Positions 57,376 through 64,000 of a DNA stretch of 64,000 nt are shown in pieces. Under the pieces are notes generated by a model, which saw nothing but the letters and a program-made list of their open reading frames with translations, was not told where the DNA came from and made no database searches. Source of the DNA: Nereocystis luetkeana (Eukaryota; Sar; Phaeophyceae; Laminariales; Laminariaceae); contig JARUPZ010000021.1 in assembly GCA_031213475.1 (NCBI GenBank), positions 5,742,438 to 5,806,437 on the forward strand. Reading direction: 5' to 3'. Each line of letters begins with the position of its first letter. The first letter of the stretch is position 1. The position numbers were made by a program, and so were the translations under genes.

Positions 57376-57740
57376 CCTGGTATATATACTGTTGGGTACC
57401 CGGGTATCAAGCCTGGTTATTTTAGGTAAAACTCGGGTACGTAAACGGGTACACCTCCAGAGTCATGCTCGGGTATGTACCCGGATATCCCGAAAGTCAT
57501 ACTCGGGTATGTATCCGGGTACCTCCAGAGCCATACTCGGGTATGTGCCCTGGTATCTCCAGAGTTACAATCGGGTATTTACCCGCGTACCCCCAGAGTA
57601 GTTCCCGGGTATGCACCCGGGTAACCCCGGAGTCATACTCGGGTATGTACGCGGGTACCCCCGGAGTCATATTCTGGTGTGTACCCGCGTACCACCAGAG
57701 TCATACTCGAGTATGTACCCGGGAACCCCCAAAATACATA
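57376..57740. repeat. 34-bp minisatellite (CATACTCGGGTATGTACCCG)
   Basis: About ten tandem units of CATACTCGGGTATGTACCCG plus GGTACCCCCAGAGT, with substitutions, starting about 50 bp after the START gene stop codon. It probably lies in its 3' UTR or terminator region. It is the reverse complement of the 7893-8058 array. Confidence 0.8.
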
Positions 57741-58063
57741 AATACCCTGCCAATTTTTTCGTTGGAATACTCGTATTTGCATTTTTTTTAGTTTTTTTTC
57801 ATGTAATGTATGTATGTAGAAGTGAAAATGTTCGTACTCGTTTCTTTATAGATATCTATATACATATCATATATACCTGGCATGTATATTTTCGTCTGTA
57901 TCTTGGCTTTCTGTTCGACTTTTGCTCTTCTTCCTTCTTAGTTTTTCCTTTTTTTTCCTCTATATATACCCCCCCTCCCCGCAAAAAAACGCGGGTGGAA
58001 TTGCAAAGGGTTTTACCGGTGCAAGTATATAGAAGTAAAGAGCGTTCAGTAGTGCGATCGTGT

Positions 58064-58170
58064 TTAACCCTTTTAGGACCGCAGTCTCGTTTTGGCGACA
58101 ATTGGGGACAAATGACTTGGAATTTGAGTGGTGTGTCCCCAAAACGGGACTGGAGTTCTAAAAGGGTCAA
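58064..58170. mobile_element. Family B foldback element
   Basis: ACCCTTTTAGGACCGCAGTC and CGGGACTGGAGTTCTAAAAG arms, of the GACAATTGGGGAC subgroup. Confidence 0.8.
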
Positions 58171-58756
58171 GCGCTCGATTTTTCCAGGACGGGAAAAGGG
58201 GGATGCCAATACCGAACAAGGAGTTTTGCGAAAAGATCTGGTCGAAACGCCCCCAAAAATGTAACGTTTTGGCTTCGGCACCCTTGCTTACCGTTCGTTG
58301 TCGACAAAACGAGCGCTGGGAAAAACTAACGATCGCACCTCTCAGCGAAATTAACCGCTCTTTTGCGGTAGCTTCGGGGTTAGGCCTGTGGGGAGGGGGG
58401 TGGTGGACACGATACCCTTGATAGGAACGAGATTTTTTTCGATGGTTGCTACAGCAGCAGCAGTGCGTCGACATTTTTCGGTTCAGCAAGCATCACAGCA
58501 GCAAGCATCCATGATATGATATACCTGCTGGGGCCCGTGCCGTATACTGACTGTTATGAAGTCCTTGCCTTGTACTTTTTCAACAGTACGGGCGCGCGCT
58601 ACTACTGCTGCTGGAGATGTTTCATCCCCCTCGCCCAGCAGCCCTGTCAAGAGCTGCTTTCTTTTTCATGCGGCTTCATGTCTTCGGCATTCGTTTGTGT
58701 TCGGCCGCTTTATTTATTTATTTATTTATTTATTTGGCTCTGAATCCTAATCCTCA
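58171..58756. other. Unassigned stretch
   Basis: Contains (TTTA)n at 58708-58735. The sequence near 58190-58320 shares short blocks with 61180-61360 (CCAATACCGAACAA; CACCCTTGCTTACCGTT). No gene is recognised. Confidence 0.4.
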
Positions 58757-59012
58757 ACCCCTCACGGACTGCACTCCCGTTTTGGGCACAACTGACTTGG
58801 AATTGGGATTAACCCTTCCGCGGTCCTTTTTTGGGGGCAATTTACTTGGCATTCGACTGCAGTTTGCCCTACAAGGGTCAAATAGGCGTGTCTGTGCAGT
58901 GCGGGACTACAGTAGAAAGGTTCATAGGGCTGCAGCCCCGTTTCGGGGAAAACGTTACGTAGGATGCGAGTGTTTTTTTTCACGAAAACCGGACTGCAGT
59001 TCTAAACGGGTT
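58757..59012. mobile_element. Decayed family B copies
   Basis: Fragments at 58757-58880 and a fuller copy at 58918-59012 (GGCTGCAGCCCCGTTTCGGG; ACCGGACTGCAGTTCTAAAC). Confidence 0.5.
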
Positions 59013-59036
59013 GAGAGGCTTGTGTGTAGGGTTGGT

Positions 59037-59255
59037 AACGAACTCGAATACGGCCTTGATTTGATTATTGGTTATTTCGAGTGTTTTTTTCGAGAAATAA
59101 TCAACAATAATCACCAAATTTAGGTTGATTGATGAATCATGATTATTTTTGAGATAATCAAATAATCAAAGGAAATATAATCATGATTATGATTAAAATA
59201 GTCACGGTTTAAAAACGTGATTAATCATGATTTTTTTAGTTGATTACCAACCCTA
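59037..59255. mobile_element. hAT-like MITE, 219 bp
   Basis: Terminal inverted repeats TAGGGTTGGTAAC and ATTACCAACCCTA. Flanking 8-bp repeats CTTGTGTG (59029-59036) and CTTGTGTA (59256-59263) differ at one base. The interior is AT-rich with many ATAATCATGATTAT palindromes. TA(C)AGGGTTGG-type ends and 8-bp duplications are known of the hAT superfamily. Confidence 0.7.
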
Positions 59256-59543
59256 CTTGTGTATCAGGAGACGTTAGTTAGTTCGGGTCTGTGACGGAAT
59301 TTGCGGTCTAGACGTAACATGCTAGTTTTAGTGTGGGAGACGGCGGTTTTGGTCTGTGACGGATGGCTGTCTGGACTTGATAGTATTTGTAGTGTACTCT
59401 TGTCTGTCAGGAGACAGCGGTTTAGGCCTGTGACGGACTGCCGTCTACCCTCAGTCTACTATTTATGAGTTTGTCAGGAGACGGTAGTTTAGGTAGTTGG
59501 GGCCTGTGACGGACTCTGCCGTCTTGACCTGGTCTGATATACT

Positions 59544-59649
59544 ATTACGGGGGACCATAGTTAACAGGACCTGTGGTACACATAAAAACCTTTATGTTTA
59601 ACCATTTTTACTAACAATATTTGGTCCTGTTAACTATGGCCCCCCGTAC
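59544..59649. mobile_element. Family A MITE inside the GACGG array
   Basis: ATTACGGGGGACCATAGTTAA and TTAACTATGGCCCCCCGTACT ends. Confidence 0.85.
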
Positions 59650-60414
59650 TAGTTTTTTTCAAGAGACGGCAGCTTAGGACCGCTGCGACGGACGGCCGTC
59701 TAGACTTGAGTCTAATCTACGTGCAATTTTGTCAGGAGACGGTATCTCGGGCCTGTGACGGACTTCGGTCTATCTAGACTTGATATATTCTAGGTTTTCG
59801 TGTGGGAGACGGCAGTTTGGGCCTGTGGCGAACGGCGGTTCTAGCGTTAGCATGCCTTAGTTTCGTCCGCAGACGGCTGGCACAGGCCTGTGACGGACGG
59901 CCGTCTAGACTTAGCTTTGTCCGGAGACGGCGGTTTTGGCCTGTAACGGACGACGGTCAAGCCTTGAGACACTCGTTTTTGTGTGGAAGACGGCAACTTA
60001 GGCCTGTCACGGGCCGTCGTCTAGACTTGGCCCAATATACTTTGAGTAGTTTCGTCAGGGGACGGTAGGTTGGGGCTGAGACGGACGTCGGTCTAGCCTT
60101 GACATACTGTTTTAGTGTGGGACACGGCAATTTTTGCTTGTGACGGACGGCGGCCTAGACTTCCTACTGCTTCTGGTATACTCTTCCTGTCTCTCTGACG
60201 GTGGTTTGGGGCTGTGACGGACGACGGTCTAGCCTTGATATACTGTTTTTAGTGTGGGAGACGGCAGTGTAAGCCTGTGACGGACGGCGGTCTAGACCTC
60301 ATACCTACCGTTGATAGTACACTCTTTCTGTCAGGAGACGGCAGGTTAGGCCTGTGACGGATGTGACGGACGGCGGTCCAGACTTGATTCCATTCGCTAG
60401 TGGCAGGGGGCATC

Positions 60415-60498
60415 CCTCTCTGGGTGTCTGTCAATATAAGGACCGATTGGTATTCATTCTGATGTACAGGCGTTCCTTATATTCGCGCTCAGAGTCGT
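60415..60498. mobile_element. Family D MITE inside the GACGG array
   Basis: TGGGTGTCTGTCAATATAAG, GGACCGATTGG and CGTTCCTTATATTCGCGCTC match 18479-18563. Confidence 0.65.
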
Positions 60499-60965
60499 GG
60501 TAATCGGAAACCACGATGGCCCCGGAAACCACATGTCCTCTGATATGTTTTACACGACAGATGTGGTCGTGATTACTACCGGGTATGCTCCCCCTTAAAC
60601 ACGTAACTTTTATCAGGAGACGGTCGTAGGTTGGGCCTGTGGCGGACTGCCGTCCAGACTTAGTCTAGTACCAGGTATGCCAGTATTGTCAGGAGACGGC
60701 CGTCTAGGCCCGTGACGAACTGCCGTATAGAGTCAGTCTGGTACCAGGTATGCCAGTATTGTCAGGAGGCGGCCGTCTAGACTTGGTCTGGTACCAGGTA
60801 TGCCCGTATTGTCAGGAGACGGCCGTCTAGGCCCGTGACGGACTGCCATCTAGACTTGATCTGGTACCAGGCACTTCGTATACCAGTATTGTTTGGAGAC
60901 GGCCGTCTAGGCCCGTGGCGGACTGCCGTCTAGACTTACCACAAGCACCGGGTATAAGATACTAC

Positions 60966-61900
60966 ACGAGGTTGTAAGTGTTGTCACGAGACCACCCGTC
61001 TAGAGACCTACATGCTAGAATTCTTGAACGTGGGACCTGACGACGTCCCGAACTATCGTCTCCCGACAATGTTTTGCAAACGCACGTTTTTTTTTTTTTT
61101 TGGGGGGGGGACTACCGTGAAGATGTCGAGTGCGCACAGCGGTGCGCGACCGTGTCTTGAGCAACAGCTCGATTATTCCATAAAAGGAAAACAGGGAGGT
61201 GTTGCCAATCCCGAACAAAAGGTGTGTGTGTTCCGGAAAGTTCTGCGGTCAAGAGAAGCCTTTTTTTGCCCCCCCCCCCCCCCCCCCCCGCAAAAAAAAA
61301 AAGAACATGTTTCGAATTTAGCACCATTCTCCTTACCGTTGTCAGTGCGAACTCGGCGCTCTTCTACACGGCGGATGGCTCCAGTGTAATAGTCCGTCCC
61401 CGCTCGTTGGGGGTGGGTTACGTCCAGGTGGGTGTGGCGGTGGCGGTGGCGGCGGCGATACCCGTTCGTGAGTGATCTCTAATTTTCTCGGAAGGAGTTT
61501 TGGGTGTTTCGTTGGCGGTGCAGGCGGCGTGTCGTTCTTGTTTCCATCTCTTGGTTGGTTGAGTGGTCAAGATGGTTGATTGACCTGGTGCCAATTTTGT
61601 TGTTCTTGTTGTTGTTGTTGCTGTGAAAAAAACATAGGGATAGGGCCGCCAACGGGAAGTCATCTACCAGGTGTGCGCCTGAATTGAAAACGCTCGAGGG
61701 AGATGAGATGGATGGGGCGAGCGGGCTTTGTTGGTGGAGTCTGTGTCGTGGAATTTCGTTCCATCATGAATGAATGGTTGGTTGGTTGGTTGGTGATTGA
61801 TTTGTCGATTGATTGGAGTGGTTGATTGGTTGGGTGGTTGGTTGATATGTCTCGATTGATCGGTTGATGGTTCGATTGATTTTGAGCCCTGCGTCTGGAG
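60966..61900. other. Unassigned stretch with homopolymers
   Basis: T and G runs at 61087-61110, a C run at 61270-61288, a GGCGGTGGCGGT tract at 61435-61460 and TTGGTTGGTTGG at 61775-61795. No gene is supported. Confidence 0.4.
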
Positions 61901-62140
61901 TGAGTACCTGTAAAGACGAAAGATAAACGCCATCTTCTCGAACGAAGGTCCAAGCCGACTTCTCTCGACAGCGGTGAGGAATGCTAGCACCGAGGGATGC
62001 GTCTAAAAAACATGGAAACATCTCGGCAAAATATATATCCCAAACCACCATTTCGCTGCTTGTCTCCCCCCTCCCTCTATTTTGGAGAAAACGGCTGCGG
62101 AAATTCATCCCAGAGGGTGTTGTCATCTCTACGTGGCTTT
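61901..62140. repeat. Family H related sequence
   Basis: TTTTGGAGAAAACGGCTGCGG, AATTCATCCCAGAGGGTGTTG and CTCTCGACAGCGGTGAGGAA match the family H core. Confidence 0.45.
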
Positions 62141-62164
62141 ACGATGGTAGCGGACCCCCGCCCA

Positions 62165-62362
62165 AGCTGTAATTTGTAGGGTGCAACTCAGTCACCCTTC
62201 ATTCGGCTCGCCGAGCACTTCAGGTTTCGCTTCGCGCTTGGTGCAAGCGATGTCTGCCTGGTCGGTTACACCTGACGTGTTCCGTCCCGGCAGTGAAGAG
62301 ATGCGAGGGTCTATGGTCGTACGACTACGGCCATGCATGATATCGACTACCCCCCCCCCCCC
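62165..62362 (+). repeat. Family E repeat with C-run end
   Basis: CACCCTTCATTCGGCTCGCC, CTGCCTGGTCGGTTACACC, CATGCATGATATCGACTACC and a C run. Confidence 0.75.
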
Positions 62363-62509
62363 TACACTATAGATAGCAGCGAGAAAACGATCACTATCCT
62401 TGGAGATAGATGGTGGCCACAGGCGGCGAAACAGGAAGGGGGTAAGATTAGCAAAAAAATTCTATGTAATATATGGAAACACTGCAATGAGCGCCCCACT
62501 GTGAGACGC

Positions 62510-62752
62510 TCGACGATAGATTTTCAACCAGAATTTTCTGAGGCTCCTCACTTGACCTTAAGGAGCTCCATACCTCACCCGACAACTGACTTCGGCGAAA
62601 ATCAAAATGCGTCCGGATCAATAATCCCATGGCCCAAGTATATAAAACCCTCTATTTTCGAAACTTGATTGGCATTGCGACGATTTTGGATGAAGGAACC
62701 TCGCCATTCAGAAATATTTTTAGCGGAAAAGAGCTACCTCTATCGTAGAACG
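62510..62752. mobile_element. Terminal-inverted-repeat element, uninterrupted copy
   Basis: ACGATAGA and CTCTATCGT ends with the interior GAGGCTCCTCACTTGACC, TAATCCCATGGCCCAAGTAT and TTGATTGGCATTGCGACG. It is the empty-site paralogue of 45556-46130. Confidence 0.75.
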
Positions 62753-62789
62753 TATCCTGTTGAAGGTGTCTCTATTGGTTAGAGGGAAC

Positions 62790-62870
62790 GGTGCTCCGTC
62801 TCGAAAGGGACGCGTGGTAACATGGTCAAATGACTCAGGCAAGCAACAAATGAGTACGCCCCCCCCCCCC
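62790..62870 (+). repeat. Family K repeat with C-run end
   Basis: TCTCGAAAGGGACGCGTGG, GGTCAAATGACTCAGGCAAG and ATGAGTACG with C run. Confidence 0.65.
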
Positions 62871-63480
62871 TCCCTCCGGTTGTCGTGACAGACGTGAAGA
62901 GTGCGCTAGGTTAACCCTTTATCAGTAGTTCTTATTGGTAGAGACGAAACCCGGCTCTACTTCCAAGTTCTGCTGCTACTACTAATCCTAATGTTAATGG
63001 TATTATTGATACTCCTGCTGTAGTCTACTTTAGTATACGCCTGCTTCTGTAGTTCTGCTATTAGTAGGTTAACCCATTTGATACTACGTACAGAGTGAAG
63101 AGAAGGCCCAAGTCTAGTTCCAAGTAGTTTCTCTCTTCCAAAAGTGTGAGCAGTTTTATAAAGGTATTCCCCTTTTCCAACGGCCGATGGTGTATGTGTG
63201 AAATCCTTGTTGCTTCTGGCAATGTGGAGTGGTTGGGTTAGATTATTGGATTTGATTGGGTGGGCTTGGGTTGTATCGGATCGGATCGGGTAAGGTTGGA
63301 TTAGATAAGCCTAGGATGGGACTTTAGATTGGAATGGGGTGAGCTTGGATCTGATTGGGTTTTTCATTTGATTGTAGATCGGATGCGCTCGTATTGGGCG
63401 GTCTTGGCCTGGATTGGATGGGGTGAGTTGGATTAGATTCGGTCGGGTTGGGTTGCGTTGGGTTGGTATCGCGCTTCGAC
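62871..63480. other. Unassigned stretch with GATTGGGTT degenerate repeats
   Basis: From 63225 to 63470 the sequence is a drifted array of GGATTGGATTGGGT, GGTTGGGTTG and related words, G/T-rich on the plus strand. No gene is seen. Confidence 0.45.
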
Positions 63481-63494
63481 TTTCACGAGGGGGA

Positions 63495-63925
63495 AGCGGG
63501 GGTGGCGTTTGGGCCGCCTGGTGTGGCAGAGCTCTAGACCCCGACACGCGGCAAGCAGGCCGGAGACTAATCATCGGGATGACAACTCTTACTCCTGCGG
63601 TGCTGGCAGGGTTGGTGGCGCATTACCTCTTGCGTTCATCCTTCGGCAGGCGATACTCCTTGGGCAGCCTTTATTCCTTTGGCAAACATTTTCCCTTTTT
63701 TGGTAGGCGCTTCGTTATTGGCGTTTTGTCTTCGCCGTTTCCTCTCTGGCGTTCCTCCATTGGCAGGCGTTTCGTGATTGGCGTTTCGGCAGGTGTTTCG
63801 GCTTCGTCGGCCATTCGCATTTTGTTGCGCATCGCCTTTGTGGTTCAGGGGGGGGGTGTCGTGTGGGCAGAACCTAGCGGGACAGGCTCCGACACACGCA
63901 ATATGAGCTCGCCGGAGATCGCCCA
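63495..63925. repeat. Segment bounded by a direct repeat
   Basis: GGTGTGGCAGAGCTCTAGACC and CCGACACGCGGCAAG (63519-63560) resemble GTGTGGGCAGAACCTAGCGGG and CCGACACACGCAA (63860-63905). Between them GGCAGGCGTTTCGTGATTGGC motifs recur. The plus frame (63414-63938) is open but looks repeat-derived. Confidence 0.35.
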
Positions 63926-64000
63926 GAACGGCACCTAATATATTTACTGACCGTGTTGTACAGCTGGTGTATTTTTTTGTTGCTGTTCGGATTGGCAGTT

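Larger units (their letters stand above)
59270..60965. repeat. Long GACGG tandem array with two inserted MITEs
   Basis: About 20 imperfect units built on GTCAGGAGACGGCGGTTTAGG and CCTGTGACGGACGGCCGTCT plus AGACTTG, spaced roughly 60-120 bp. In the last part (60660-60960) each unit ends with TACCAGGTA. Frames over this array are not genes. Confidence 0.75.

Noticed and set aside
63414..63938. 174-codon plus-strand frame near the right edge
   Set aside because: Built on repeated GGCAGGCGTTTCGTGATTGGC units between direct repeats; hydrophobicity is compositional.

Overview
The window reads as nuclear DNA of a repeat-rich, intron-rich eukaryote, most likely a brown alga or related stramenopile. 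This rests on GC-rich exons full of Gly, Ala, Ser and Pro runs, GT-AG introns from about 0.1 kb to about 25 kb, degenerate TTAGGG-type telomere-like motifs inside the sequence, and a large load of short foldback elements. The taxon is inference; no single sequence proves it. No prokaryotic operon, CRISPR array, rRNA or intact tRNA gene was found.

Three protein genes can be supported. (1) At the left edge, on the minus strand and running off the window, lies the 5' part of a MYB/SANT-type protein: a probable first exon at 1156-1243 and an exon at 177-766. They give one MYB-like repeat, a Gly/Ser-rich linker of about 140 residues, and the start of a second repeat. (2) On the minus strand, 22972-26196 is a single 1,075-codon exon for a low-complexity Ser/Gly/Pro/Ala-rich protein. 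A small Cys/His-bearing exon at 17936-18028 may belong to it. (3) Divergently from it, on the plus strand, runs a START-domain (StAR-related lipid transfer) gene. Its first exon (27049-27237) carries a hydrophobic N-terminal segment, and the START domain is encoded at 52386-52568, 52679-52814 and 57067-57323. Exon phases and protein continuity fit a direct join across an intron of about 25.1 kb. The divergent start codons are 852 bp apart.

Almost everything else is intron or intergenic DNA made of dispersed repeats. Family A is a foldback of about 110 bp with CGGGGGACCAT ends flanked by TA. Family B is an almost perfect hairpin of about 95 bp built on CCCGTTTTGGGGAC. Family C carries GTGCCGG ends, family D CACTCTGTCC ends, and family H ATCACACGGGTGAT ends. 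Families E and K end in long C runs. There is also a tRNA-derived SINE with clear A and B boxes, a hAT-like MITE, two related minisatellites and a long GACGG tandem array (59.27-60.96 kb). Region by region: 1-1.3 kb MYB gene; 1.3-17.9 kb repeats and simple sequence; 17.9-26.2 kb low-complexity gene with repeat-filled flanks; 26.2-27.05 kb shared promoter; 27.05-57.32 kb START gene; 57.4-64 kb minisatellite, tandem array and repeats with no recognisable gene.

The most unusual signal is a small vocabulary of short words of the form TA-X-TA (X = CCAGG/CCTGG, CAGCAG/CTGCTG, TTAA, or the 12-bp palindrome CCAGGTACCTGG) scattered through the non-coding DNA. Where two copies of a repeat can be compared, such words appear as clean insertions at a TA dinucleotide, as expected for footprints of TA-targeting transposons or for micro-insertions.
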